Source: Pseudomonadota bacterium | GTDB lineage: Bacteria; Pseudomonadota; Gammaproteobacteria; Burkholderiales; Gallionellaceae | NCBI GenBank assembly: GCA_021782365.1 | Contig: JAJXVB010000004.1 | Coordinates: forward strand, 1-64,000 | DNA length: 64,000 nt | Reading direction: 5' to 3' | Shown here: in pieces, positions 54,521 through 62,501 of the stretch | Layout: every line of letters begins with the position of its first letter | Position numbering within the stretch: the first letter of the stretch is position 1 | Position numbers and translations under genes: made by a program | The notes under the pieces: model-generated | What the model was told of the DNA's origin: nothing | Seen by the model: the letters and a program-made list of their open reading frames with translations, nothing else | The model's database searches: none

Positions 54521-55255
54521 TTAGATTGCGCCACTTTTGCGAAGGTCATTCAGAACAACAAGGTATTGGTTCGCAATGAGTTCGAAGGCGTATTTGATAT
54601 TGAGAACGGGGAAATTACATTTCTTGCCAAAGACTGCCTCGAAAATAGTTCCAAGACTTCTGCCATGCGTATCGAAGCTTGAGATTCGATAAACAGGGTA
54701 CAGGTAGCTTAGGCGGTCGCTGTAATCGTTCCGAAGCTTCACGAGCATATCGTTTACGTTTGGAAGCCCCTTTGCTTGCGTCCATGTCGGATCAACGGGT
54801 TCTAGTTGGGCTTTATGCGTCTGCATGAAGTTTTGCCAACTCGGGGCATTCAAATCGTTCATTAATTTTCGATAATCTTCTTTGAAGGTGTTTTTCAATT
54901 CATCGTATCGTGCGGCAGTTTGCGATGGATCGTCAAAAAGATAGATGATGGTGAAATAGTTCTCTAGCAGAGAACGTGATAGGACGTGCGTTAAATATCG
55001 TTCATCAACGCTAGAAGTTTTATCAAGTGCGAATTCTTCGACCGATAGCAAAGTTCCCGCAATTGAATAAAAACGCAGCGCTTCCTGTGCAAAGAACCCA
55101 TTTGCGCCGCCGCTTTGTGACAACCTCATCATTGTTGGCAATTCTGCCTTTAGCTGTTCAAAGTAGTCGGGCACAGGCTTCTTTCGTGATTTCTTGAACA
55201 CTCCATTTATGACGAGATGAATTCTGCTTCTCAATTGTTCAATGCATTTCATCAT
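54521..55255 (-). CDS. DUF5677-like protein, possible defence partner of the DUF4062 gene
   Basis: 244 residues, mostly helical with a basic N-terminus. A central R-S-L-L-E-N-Y-F-T-I-I-Y-L-F-D-D and the late Y-x-x-S-S-F-D-T-H-G-R-S pattern resemble DUF5677-type proteins, whose R-x-x-x-E and T-H residues suggest a HEPN-like fold. Function unknown. It starts 16 bases after the DUF4062 gene on the same strand and is AT-rich like it, so the two form a unit. Confidence 0.55.
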   Translation of the reverse strand: MMKCIEQLRSRIHLVINGVFKKSRKKPVPDYFEQLKAELPTMMRLSQSGGANGFFAQEALRFYSIAGTLLSVEEFALDKTSSVDERYLTHVLSRSLLENYFTIIYLFDDPSQTAARYDELKNTFKEDYRKLMNDLNAPSWQNFMQTHKAQLEPVDPTWTQAKGLPNVNDMLVKLRNDYSDRLSYLYPVYRISSFDTHGRSLGTIFEAVFGKKCNFPVLNIKYAFELIANQYLVVLNDLRKSGAI

Positions 55256-55271
55256 GGTGACTATTCTTGGA

Positions 55272-56291
55272 TTAGCTCTTCTTTATTGACCTTAGATGCA
55301 TCATTATTTTTTTACCAGCAGGAGTTAAGTTCCAAAATAGTGCCGCGCCCCCCTGAGTAGTGGATGAATATTCTGTACCGATTAGCCCCAATGCCATTAA
55401 ATGAACCTTTATAGTTTGAAAGTCTTGTTCAATTACTTTTAGATAACTCTCGTTGCGCCCCATCAATTGTTCTGCAATATATTTTTGCATGTAGTCATCA
55501 GCTTTACCTGAAAGTAGCTCGGGGGCAAATAAGCCAAACAGCTTCCCCCACGAAAGAGTAATTGTCTTGGTTTGATCGAAATATCTTGCTTGAGAATATT
55601 GCTGATAGTGCCTTACTTGATATTTTACTGTGACGCTAATCTCATCATCCAACCCTGCAAGTTGCACTCCATCGTCACTTACCAAATCAGGTGGTCGCTC
55701 AGCCAATTTATTCTTAAGTTGCGAATTCTCATCAGCTAGTGCAGACAATTGCTTTATGAGAGGAGCCACATCTTTCATCTCGCTAGCGCGAATCCAACCT
55801 TGCAATTTATATCGATGCTCCAGACTTCTTAGAGATTCCAATATGCCAATTTTTATATCCTTGCAGTCTTCAACAACTCTCGATATTTTTGACAACACCT
55901 TCCCTCTGAACTTATCGAATTCATCTCGATTACTAGTTTCGCGGCATTCGTTGATTATGACCAGGCTTTTCGCATCAATAGCATTTTCGGAAAGGACCAA
56001 TGCAAAGAAAGGAAGCCCTTTTTGCACTGCATAGTTATATTCAAGTTCCGTGTAACTTAATCCGGTAGCTGGATCAATCGAGCCATATCGCCCACCCAAT
56101 ATCAACATATACACATCTGAATCATCGATCCATCTTCGAATTACTTCCAATTGAGACTCGTCACCTGCTGCAAATAGCTCCATTCCCGCAGGTATATGAC
56201 CTGCGGCAAGAATTGCCTCAACAGCTGCCTGACGTTCATTCTTCAAATCGGTAAACGTCGATGAGACAAATATTTGGTATTTAGTGGCCAT
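55272..56291 (-). CDS. DUF4062 domain protein (TIR-like sensor/effector fold)
   Basis: 339 residues. The N-terminal DUF4062 domain is clear: Y-Q-I-F-V-S-S-T-F-T-D-L-K-N-E-R-Q-A-A-V-E-A-I...P-A-G-M-E-L-F, then Y-M-L-I-L-G-G-R-Y-G-S-I-D and S-Y-T-E-L-E-Y-N-Y-A. DUF4062 is related to TIR-type folds and is frequent in defence genes. A coiled-coil (about 185-205) and a C-terminal winged-helix-like domain (L-M-A-L-G-L-I-G-T-E-Y...N-L-T-P-A-G-K-K-I) follow. It starts 5 bases beyond an ettA 3'-end fragment and is AT-rich compared with its surroundings. Confidence 0.75.
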   Translation of the reverse strand: MATKYQIFVSSTFTDLKNERQAAVEAILAAGHIPAGMELFAAGDESQLEVIRRWIDDSDVYMLILGGRYGSIDPATGLSYTELEYNYAVQKGLPFFALVLSENAIDAKSLVIINECRETSNRDEFDKFRGKVLSKISRVVEDCKDIKIGILESLRSLEHRYKLQGWIRASEMKDVAPLIKQLSALADENSQLKNKLAERPPDLVSDDGVQLAGLDDEISVTVKYQVRHYQQYSQARYFDQTKTITLSWGKLFGLFAPELLSGKADDYMQKYIAEQLMGRNESYLKVIEQDFQTIKVHLMALGLIGTEYSSTTQGGAALFWNLTPAGKKIMMHLRSIKKS

Positions 56292-56296
56292 CTAAA

Positions 56297-56570
<274 letters not shown>

Positions 56571-56575
<5 letters not shown>

Positions 56576-56807
56576 GCATGTCTGCCACACATTTGGCCTG
56601 CGTTCCGGACGTGCGTTTGGGTTTCGATACTGCCGAATGCGCGACATCCACCAGCGATTCAAGGGCAGCATTTACCGCCTCGTTGGTCGGGAATATTTTT
56701 GCCAATTCAGGCTTCAGCAATACCAGGTTGCTGCCCTTCTGGAATGCGGCGTAATGTTTTCCACGTACGCCCTTCCCGAGGTCTTCGCGCTTATATTTGG
56801 TACGCAT
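56571..56807 (-). CDS. 78-residue antitoxin-like protein
   Basis: Start M-R-T-K-Y-K-R-E-D-L-G-K-G-V-R-G-K-H-Y, then S-N-L-V-L-L-K-P-E-L-A-K-I-F-P-T-N-E-A-V-N at the core. This resembles a common family of about 75 residues (K-G-V-R-G-K-Y...V-V-L-x-P-D-V-A-x-x-F-P-x-S-E-x-V-N-x-A-L) that sits beside toxin genes. It begins 2 bases after the DUF2281-like gene. The last residues (after T-S-G-T-Q) are probably recruited from the junction with the ettA fragment. Confidence 0.65.
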
Positions 56808-56809
56808 AA

Positions 56810-57031
56810 TTAACACTTGCTCCCCGTGAACATGCTTTCGATCTCGGTACAGCCCATCTGGTCGAAGTCGTCGGGCACTGTAAATTCTCCCGCCATGAAA
56901 CCGAGGCGAGAAGATGCAGCTGCCTTTGCCGAATAGCGCCGCTCCAGATGCTCGATGAAATCCAACGCCTCGCGCGCTGCCTGCTCCGGCAGGCTGCGAC
57001 TGTGCTGATAGATTTGTTCGGCTAACGTCAT
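56810..57031 (-). CDS. DUF2281-like / VapB-type small protein
   Basis: 73 residues. M-T-L-A-E-Q-I-Y-Q-H-S-R-S-L-P-E-Q-A-A-R-E-A-L-D-F-I-E-H-L matches the DUF2281 helix pair found in antitoxins preceding PIN toxins. The C-terminal half (T-V-P-D-D-F-D-Q-M-G) should contact a toxin. No PIN gene follows; the neighbour is the 78-residue protein, so the toxin may be missing or unrecognised. Confidence 0.7.
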   Translation of the reverse strand: MTLAEQIYQHSRSLPEQAAREALDFIEHLERRYSAKAAASSRLGFMAGEFTVPDDFDQMGCTEIESMFTGSKC

Positions 57032-57121
57032 TACCTACTCCTTGCATATTGCTGCCGCATACAGGGCGCATTCTAGCCCCGACGGAACTGTATTTCCATT
57101 TCATAAACAATATACACCGTT

Positions 57122-57147
57122 ACCCGCCGATCGGCTTGCACCGGATC
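57122..57147 (-). pseudogene. possible degenerate ettA 3'-end remnant
   Basis: Right after the diguanylate cyclase stop the minus strand can be read I-R-C-K-P-I-G-G-stop, resembling I-R-Y-K-P-I-S-R-stop, the end of EttA. The core AAGCCGATC is shared. Similarity is too short for certainty, but it occurs just where a cassette boundary is expected. Confidence 0.25.
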
Positions 57148-58342
57148 AGGCATACACCGGCTGCTGCGACTCTTGCACAAGATCGATATCGGAGCGGACC
57201 ACCCTGTTGCGCCCGGCCTGCTTGGCGGCATAAAGCGCGGCATCGGCCTGCGACAGGATCTCGTCCAGTTCGCACTTTGCATCGGCCTCGCAGACCGAGA
57301 CGCCGATGCTCACCGAGAGGGAGATTTCTCCATGGCTTGTGGCAAACGGCGTGGCGGCGATTTTTTCCCGCAACGATTCTGCCAGTATCAGCGCGCCCTT
57401 TGTATCGATGTCCGGCGCGACCACACAGAATTCTTCGCCGCCATAGCGCCCCAGAAAATCATGCTGACGCAAACGCCCATTGAGACGGCCGGCCGCCTGG
57501 CGCAGCACTTCATCTCCTGTCTGGTGACCGTAGGTATCGTTGACCGGCTTGAAGTGATCAAGGTCTATCATCAGTATCGCCACGGGCAGGCCCGTGCGCC
57601 GGGCCAGCGCCTGCTCGGCGGATTTCATCAGGGCGCGCCGGTTGGGAATCTGGGTCAGGCTGTCGGTCATTGCAAGGTGCATCACTTCCTCATCGGAGCG
57701 TTCCTTGACCATGAGCACGAAACCGATCGACCCCAGAAGCGCGGTCGCCATGGCTGCGATATAGCCAATGAACTGGATAGGCTGGAGCACCAGGGTATTT
57801 TGCGGCTGTGCGAATTCAACTTGGCCTGTCAGGGCGACATAAGCGCGCGCGACCAGCACCAGCAACATCATCGCGACTCCGCCAAGCAGCAGCCGCCACG
57901 CACGTCCGGCACGGTTTTCCCGATCGGTTAACAGGGCGCGCGCAATCAGCGCCATCTGGAAGCCGTAGATGATGAAATCCCAGACGAAACGGCCGCGGAT
58001 GTCATCTAGCAGAACGGCCACCATAAAAAGAGTCAGCGCGACAGGAACCAGATATTGCCAGCGCGGAGCCTGCCGCCTCTGGAATTCATAAACGGCAGCC
58101 AGCATCAGGGCATAGGCGGAGGAAATGAATCCATTGGAAACGATGACAGAGAAAACATCCGGAATCTTTCCGCGTGCGGCGATCAATGCCCATGACAGCG
58201 CCAGCAGGAACATCGCCCCTGCCCATTTGCCCATGCCGTCCCGCGTTCTGCTCTGGCTTGAAGCTGCGACGAACATGCTCAGCACAGACAGGCCATAGGT
58301 CAGCATCAGCGAGAACAGCAATGTGCGGGGGTCCAGATTCAT
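57146..58342 (-). CDS. membrane diguanylate cyclase (GGDEF)
   Basis: 398 residues. The first 215 residues carry about seven hydrophobic helices (a 7TM-like sensor). The GGDEF domain follows: D-S-L-T-Q-I-P-N-R-R-A-L, M-I-D-L-D-H-F-K-P-V-N-D-T-Y-G-H, and the active G-G-E-E-F with R-Y before it. It should make c-di-GMP. No inhibitory R-x-x-D is evident just before it. It starts 22 bases after one ettA 3'-end copy and ends at a possible degenerate one, so it behaves like a cassette. Confidence 0.93.
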   Translation of the reverse strand: MNLDPRTLLFSLMLTYGLSVLSMFVAASSQSRTRDGMGKWAGAMFLLALSWALIAARGKIPDVFSVIVSNGFISSAYALMLAAVYEFQRRQAPRWQYLVPVALTLFMVAVLLDDIRGRFVWDFIIYGFQMALIARALLTDRENRAGRAWRLLLGGVAMMLLVLVARAYVALTGQVEFAQPQNTLVLQPIQFIGYIAAMATALLGSIGFVLMVKERSDEEVMHLAMTDSLTQIPNRRALMKSAEQALARRTGLPVAILMIDLDHFKPVNDTYGHQTGDEVLRQAAGRLNGRLRQHDFLGRYGGEEFCVVAPDIDTKGALILAESLREKIAATPFATSHGEISLSVSIGVSVCEADAKCELDEILSQADAALYAAKQAGRNRVVRSDIDLVQESQQPVYA

Positions 58343-58363
58343 GGTTTCAGCACGGTTCCCCGG

Positions 58364-58408
58364 CTATCTGCTGATCGGCTTGTAACGAATCCGCTTAAGC
58401 TTCGCGCC
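58364..58408 (-). pseudogene. ettA 3'-end copy 3
   Basis: 45 bases encode G-A-K-L-K-R-I-R-Y-K-P-I-S-R-stop on the minus strand, the last 14 residues of EttA with one change (P to L) and different synonymous codons. It separates the DUF4160/DUF2442/54-aa operon from the diguanylate cyclase gene. Confidence 0.88.
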
Positions 58409-58446
58409 ATCATGGCTTGCCGGCGTTGCAATCGGTGAGAGGCACT

Positions 58447-58611
58447 TCATTGTTCCTGCTTTTCCTTCTTGACAACATTGCCAGCGGGGCGCGTGACGAA
58501 TGGCGTACCGGTCTGCTCGGCGAACTGGCGCGCCTTCTCGGCAGCTCGCAGCAATGCCTGTTGAACTTGCTGCGAAGACAAGTCGCTTTGTTTATGATCG
58601 TCAGCTTTCAT
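58447..58611 (-). CDS. 54-residue protein, paralog of the Zeta-linked small protein
   Basis: 54 residues with A-L-L-R-A-A-E-K-A-R-Q-F-A-E-Q-T-G-T-P and F-V-T-R-P, then a Lys/Glu/Gln tail ending K-Q-E-Q. It matches the 52793-52957 protein in length and at most core positions, but its N-terminus differs. It is the third gene after DUF4160 and DUF2442 (29-base gap) and ends 38 bases before an ettA 3'-end copy. Likely an antitoxin or modulator; not tested. Confidence 0.75.
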   Translation of the reverse strand: MKADDHKQSDLSSQQVQQALLRAAEKARQFAEQTGTPFVTRPAGNVVKKEKQEQ

Positions 58612-58640
58612 TATTCATTGGTGTTTTTGCTGCCGTGACC

Positions 58641-58961
58641 TTATACGGGGACAGACCAAGTTTTATTTTTGCTGATCTCTTCATGCACCCACGATGGGTC
58701 AAGGTCGGCGCCATTCGGCCAGGTCAGCGCACCGAGTTCAACGCTAACCTGCTGAAACAACTGTGCATCTTTAAGCTCGGCATATATGCCTGAATCAGCG
58801 CTATTCACCAGCGCCGACATATCCACGATGCCGTTTGTACCATCGTTGCAGGTAATCGAAAGCTTATAGCCCGGCAGCACATTAACAGCACGCACGCGCC
58901 ACGCTGCCGCCGCTTTTAATCCAATGGCGATATTTTCTTGGGTAGCTGTTTCGATTGACAT
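58641..58961 (-). CDS. DUF2442 domain protein
   Basis: 106 residues from ATG 58961, which lies inside the DUF4160 gene (46-base overlap). A-W-R-V-R-A-V-N-V-L-P-G-Y-K-L-S-I-T-C-N-D-G-T-N-G-I-V-D-M and the ending W-P-N-G-A-D-L-D-P are the DUF2442 pattern. DUF4160-DUF2442 pairs are widespread and treated as toxin-antitoxin-like, with DUF2442 the probable antitoxin. Confidence 0.88.
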   Translation of the reverse strand: MSIETATQENIAIGLKAAAAWRVRAVNVLPGYKLSITCNDGTNGIVDMSALVNSADSGIYAELKDAQLFQQVSVELGALTWPNGADLDPSWVHEEISKNKTWSVPV

Positions 58962-59176
58962 AGACTCCAATCCTCCATTAACTCGGCACGATGCAACGCC
59001 GCCCATTCTAGCACCAGAGCCTGCGCACGCCTCGGCAGACTACCCTTGATAATTTCCAGTGAACGTATATCGACCAAGGCTTCATGTTCGCCATACATCG
59101 CATGAAAATGGGGAGGCGCATGCTCCCGCCAGAACATCTGGATCACGATCCCGAAAAACTGGCTGATGGTTGGCAT
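58916..59176 (-). CDS. DUF4160 domain protein
   Basis: 86 residues. M-P-T-I-S-Q-F-F-G-I-V-I-Q-M-F-W-R-E-H-A-P-P-H-F-H-A-M-Y-G-E-H is the family signature with its H-x-P-P-H-F-H motif. It is the probable toxin-like partner of DUF2442 and opens the three-gene cassette. It starts 31 bases after an ettA 3'-end copy. Confidence 0.9.
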   Translation of the reverse strand: MPTISQFFGIVIQMFWREHAPPHFHAMYGEHEALVDIRSLEIIKGSLPRRAQALVLEWAALHRAELMEDWSLCQSKQLPKKISPLD

Positions 59177-59207
59177 GCGCTCCCTCCTTGCTGGCCAATC
59201 TACAACA

Positions 59208-59312
59208 CTAGCGGCTGATCGGCTTATAGCGTATCCGCTTGGGCTTGGCTCCTTCTTCTCCTAACCGCTTGCGTTTGTCCGCCTCGTATTCCTGATAGTT
59301 GCCGTCGAAGAA
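59208..59312 (-). pseudogene. ettA 3'-end copy 2
   Basis: 105 bases encode the last 34 residues of EttA (F-F-D-G-N-Y-Q-E-Y-E ... K-P-I-S-R) plus a stop. The protein is identical to that of ettA at 60066-61730, but I count about 15 nucleotide differences in 102, all synonymous, and a different stop (TAG against TGA). It is therefore not a recent copy of the local gene. VapC ends 5 bases before it. Confidence 0.95.
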
Positions 59313-59317
59313 AACCA

Positions 59318-59722
59318 TTACGCAGTCTCCCAATCTTCCAGCCTCAGCCCCGCAATACGCGAAAATTCCCTGGTGTTGTGTGACACCAGAATGCAGTCGT
59401 GCACCAGCGCAACCGCGGCAATCTGCAAATCGTAGGGTCCGATGGGCATGCCTTTGCTCGCGAGGTCGGCGCGAATTTCGCCAGAGAGCCGCGCCGCTTC
59501 GCCGTCAAATGGCAAGCTGCCGAAACTCGCAAACAGCGTAGCAAGCACTGCCAGATTGGTTTCGCGTCTCGTGCTCTTGTATGCACCGTAATACAATTCT
59601 GCCTTGACCACATCACACAGCACAATCTCCAATGGCGAGTGCGATTGGAGTTTGGTCTTGGCGATAGAGAGAGCCGGATTGAGATGGTGTATCCAGACGT
59701 TGGTATCCGGCAGATACAGCAT
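59318..59722 (-). CDS. vapC: VapC PIN-domain ribonuclease toxin
   Basis: 134 residues from ATG 59722. L-P-D-T-N-V-W-I-H-H-L-N (Asp6), K-A-E-L-Y-Y-G-A (Glu), G-P-Y-D-L-Q-I-A-A (Asp) and S-H-N-T-R-E-F-S-R-I-A-G-L-R-L-E-D-W are the classical VapC motifs. It should cleave initiator tRNA or rRNA. The start overlaps the antitoxin stop by one base. Only 5 bases separate its stop from the ettA 3'-end copy. Confidence 0.94.
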   Translation of the reverse strand: MLYLPDTNVWIHHLNPALSIAKTKLQSHSPLEIVLCDVVKAELYYGAYKSTRRETNLAVLATLFASFGSLPFDGEAARLSGEIRADLASKGMPIGPYDLQIAAVALVHDCILVSHNTREFSRIAGLRLEDWETA

Positions 59723-59961
59723 CACTTCAGTTCCGGCCGCCGTTCGTATTCGCCCTGAGGCTCCCGCACCAATGGTTCGCCCTGCCACGCCCCCGAAGTT
59801 TTGGCCCAGACATTCGCTGCCGCTGTCTGGTCTATAGTCTTTGCACCGGAGATTTCTTCCAGCAGGATGACGCGCACAGGCTTTCCGTTCCAATCCTGGT
59901 ACTCGCGCGGCAAGTCCACTACGCCATCGTGCGCCTTGCTGATAAATTCGACTGCTTGCAT
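59722..59961 (-). CDS. vapB: VapB-type antitoxin
   Basis: 79 residues from the ATG at 59961. V-V-D-L-P-R-E-Y-Q-D-W-N-G-K-P-V-R-V-I-L-L-E-E resembles the AbrB-like/DUF-type antitoxin N-domain, and the acidic C-terminal part (S-G-A-W-Q-G-E-P-L-V-R-E-P-Q-G-E-Y) should wrap VapC. It lies 104 bases after ettA. Confidence 0.85.
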   Translation of the reverse strand: MQAVEFISKAHDGVVDLPREYQDWNGKPVRVILLEEISGAKTIDQTAAANVWAKTSGAWQGEPLVREPQGEYERRPELK

Positions 59962-60065
59962 GGCCAGCCTCCTTGTTGAATTAGGGCATTCTAGTCTGAG
60001 CAACGCTGATTAGCCAGAGCCCTTTTCCTAACCCCGCTGCCGGTTGCGGGCGAGGTGAATATGGC

Positions 60066-61730
60066 TCACCGGCTGATCGGCTTGTAGCGTATGCGTTTGG
60101 GTTTCGCGCCCTCTTCACCTAATCTTTTGCGCTTGTCGGCCTCGTATTCCTGGTAGTTGCCGTCGAAGAATGTCCACTTGGAATCGCCTTCTGCGGCCAG
60201 GATGTGGGTCGCGATGCGGTCCAAGAACCAGCGGTCGTGCGAAATCACCATCACGCAGCCCGCGAATTCCAGCAGCGCGTCTTCCAACGCGCGCAAGGTC
60301 TCCACGTCGAGGTCGTTGGAAGGTTCGTCGAGCAAGAGCACGTTGCCGCCGGAGATGAGCGTCTGCGCCAAATGCAGACGGCCGCGCTCGCCACCCGAGA
60401 GCTGGCCCACGATCTTGGCCTGGTCCGCGCCCTTGAAGTTGAAGCGGCCGATGTAGGCGCGCGAAGGCGTCTCGTACTTGCCCACGGTCAGGATGTCGTT
60501 GCCACCCGAAATCGCATCGAACACGGTCTTGCCGTTGTCCAGCGAATCGCGCGCCTGGTCGACGTGCGCGAGCTTGACTGTAGGGCCTATCTTCACGTTT
60601 CCCGAATCGGGCTGTTCTTTGCCTGCGATCATGCGAAACAGCGTGGACTTGCCCGCCCCGTTGGGGCCGATGATGCCGACGATAGCACCGGGCGGCACCT
60701 TGAAACTGAAATTGTCTATCAGCAGGCGGTCGCCGTAAGCCTTGCTGACGTTTTCGAACTCGATGACCTCGTTGCCCAGGCGCTCGCCCACGGGTATGAA
60801 TATTTCCTGAGTCTCGTTGCGCTTCTGGTAATCCACGTTCGAGAGTTCCTCAAAGCGCGCAAGACGCGCCTTGGATTTGGCCTGGCGCGCCTTGGGGTTC
60901 TGTCTCACCCATTCGAGCTCCTGCTTCATCGCCTTCATGTGCGCATCGATCTGCTTGTTCTCCTGCTCCAATCGCGCTTCCTTCTGTTCCAGCCACGAAG
61001 AATAATTGCCCTTCCACGGGATGCCGTGGCCGCGATCGAGTTCGAGTATCCATTCGGCAGCGTTGTCGAGGAAGTAGCGGTCGTGCGTGACCGCGACCAC
61101 GGTGCCGGGGAAGCGCACCAGAAACTGCTCGAGCCATTCGACCGATTCGGCATCCAGGTGGTTGGTGGGTTCATCCAGCAGAAGCATGTCCGGTTTTTCA
61201 AGAAGCAGCTTGCAGAGCGCCACGCGGCGCTTCTCGCCTCCGGAAAGGTTCTTGATCACCGCATCCCATGCAGGGAGGCGAAGCGCATCGGCCGCGATCT
61301 CCATCTGGTGCTCAGCATCAGAGCCGCTTGTGGAAATGATCGCCTCTAGCCTCGCCTGCTCTGCCGCGAGCGCATCGAAGTTCGCATCCGGCTCCGCATA
61401 GGCCGCATAGACTTCGTCCAACTTGGCCTGGGCCTGCATCACCTCACCCAGGGCTGACTCGACTTCCTGCTTCACGGTCTTTTCCGGATCGAGCATGGGC
61501 TCCTGCGGAAGATAGCCTATGTTGATGTTGGGCAGGCGCTGCACCTCGCCGTCGTATTCGTTGTCCACTCCCGCCATGATCCTCAGGACAGTGGACTTTC
61601 CGGAGCCGTTGAGACCCAGGAGGCCGATCTTGGCGCCGGGGAAGAAGCTCAAGGAGATGTCCTTGATGATCTGGCGCTTGGGTGGGACGATCTTGCTCAC
61701 GCGGAGCATGGACATTACGTATTGGGCCAT
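60066..61730 (-). CDS. ettA: energy-dependent translational throttle protein EttA (ABC-F)
   Basis: 554 residues, the normal EttA length. Two ATPase domains: Walker A G-L-N-G-S-G-K-S-T (about 40) and G-P-N-G-A-G-K-S-T (about 350), signatures L-S-G-G-E-K-R-R and L-S-G-G-E-R-G-R, and L-L-D-E-P-T-N-H-L-D / L-L-D-E-P-S-N-D-L-D Walker B blocks, separated by the P-site tRNA-interaction linker (about 240-300). It binds the ribosomal E site and gates elongation by ATP level. The gene is intact, but its 3' end recurs in three or more displaced copies downstream. Confidence 0.97.
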   Translation of the reverse strand: MAQYVMSMLRVSKIVPPKRQIIKDISLSFFPGAKIGLLGLNGSGKSTVLRIMAGVDNEYDGEVQRLPNINIGYLPQEPMLDPEKTVKQEVESALGEVMQAQAKLDEVYAAYAEPDANFDALAAEQARLEAIISTSGSDAEHQMEIAADALRLPAWDAVIKNLSGGEKRRVALCKLLLEKPDMLLLDEPTNHLDAESVEWLEQFLVRFPGTVVAVTHDRYFLDNAAEWILELDRGHGIPWKGNYSSWLEQKEARLEQENKQIDAHMKAMKQELEWVRQNPKARQAKSKARLARFEELSNVDYQKRNETQEIFIPVGERLGNEVIEFENVSKAYGDRLLIDNFSFKVPPGAIVGIIGPNGAGKSTLFRMIAGKEQPDSGNVKIGPTVKLAHVDQARDSLDNGKTVFDAISGGNDILTVGKYETPSRAYIGRFNFKGADQAKIVGQLSGGERGRLHLAQTLISGGNVLLLDEPSNDLDVETLRALEDALLEFAGCVMVISHDRWFLDRIATHILAAEGDSKWTFFDGNYQEYEADKRKRLGEEGAKPKRIRYKPISR

Positions 61731-61796
61731 GTTGATTCGCTATTCCGGTTAAAAGCGTAAGCTTACCGCAGCCCGCGTGTTTTTGGGAGGCTGCCT

Positions 61797-62102
61797 TCAG
61801 GCGGCCATTTCCATTGGCCGGATTTCCTGTTCGATTTTTCGGCCGCTTTCGATTTGAGCCTGCTTGAGGTCATAGGCGCTCTGCAAGTTTGCCCAGAATT
61901 GCGGGGTAGTGCGAAAGTAGCGCGCCAATCGAAGCGCAGTATCCGGCGTGATGCCGCGCCGCTCGCGCACAATGTCGTTGATGCGAGGCGCAGGAACATG
62001 CAGCGCCATTGCCAGTGCATTGGCGCTCATGCCGAGCGGTGCCAGGAATTCCTCACGCAGGATTTCTCCAGGATGTATCGGTCTCATTTTGTTGGCGGCC
62101 AT
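61797..62102 (-). CDS. higA: HigA-type antitoxin (XRE family)
   Basis: 101 residues. I-H-P-G-E-I-L-R-E-E-F-L-A-P-L-G-M-S-A-N-A-L-A is the HigA start; the helix-turn-helix continues to R-I-N-D-I-V-R-E-R-R-G-I-T-P-D-T-A-L-R-L-A-R-Y-F. It neutralises HigB and represses the operon. It lies 11 bases after higB (toxin-first order, usual for HigBA). Confidence 0.95.
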   Translation of the reverse strand: MAANKMRPIHPGEILREEFLAPLGMSANALAMALHVPAPRINDIVRERRGITPDTALRLARYFRTTPQFWANLQSAYDLKQAQIESGRKIEQEIRPMEMAA

Positions 62103-62113
62103 TTCATGAACTC

Positions 62114-62398
62114 CTAGTCGTGGTAATCCACTATCTCAACCTGATCCGGCCCTGTTTCGGCCCAGACAAAACAAATTCGCCACTGATCGTTGATGCGGAT
62201 GCTGTATTGCCCCTCCCTGTCGCCTTTTAACAACTCCAGGCGGTTTCCGGGAGGAGAACGCAAATCTTGCAGCTTTTCTGCAGCATCCAGCATCTGCAGC
62301 TTGCGTTCAGCAACCGATTCGATGTTCCTAAAGCGCTTGGGGTGGCTCCCTTCATACAGGGCTGCGCTATCGCTGCACTTGAAAGATCGGATCGGCAT
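62114..62398 (-). CDS. higB: HigB-type RelE-family toxin
   Basis: 94 residues. I-R-S-F-K-C-S-D-S-A-A-L-Y-E-G ... L-D-A-A-E-K-L-Q-D-L-R-S-P-P-G-N-R-L-E-L-L-K-G-D-R-E-G-Q-Y-S-I-R-I-N-D-Q-W-R-I-C-F is the pattern of HigB (plasmid-maintenance killer family), a ribosome-dependent mRNA interferase. An AT-rich promoter region with partial symmetry lies just upstream (62405-62440). Confidence 0.95.
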   Translation of the reverse strand: MPIRSFKCSDSAALYEGSHPKRFRNIESVAERKLQMLDAAEKLQDLRSPPGNRLELLKGDREGQYSIRINDQWRICFVWAETGPDQVEIVDYHD

Positions 62399-62501
62399 GG
62401 CACATTGTTTAACGATACACGTTAAATGTCAATCATCATATTCATGCGAGTTTCCAAATGCATCGCGATCTGGTTTAATTCATCATTCCCCGAAAAACCG
62501 A

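Noticed and set aside
57122-57147. Counting the degenerate I-R-C-K-P-I segment as a firm ettA copy
   Set aside because: Only about nine contiguous bases match; the position is suggestive, so it is listed at low confidence and not used as evidence for the array.
60204-61349. 381-codon plus-strand frame opposite ettA
   Set aside because: EttA with both ABC domains is certain on the minus strand; the opposite frame is a codon-bias artefact.
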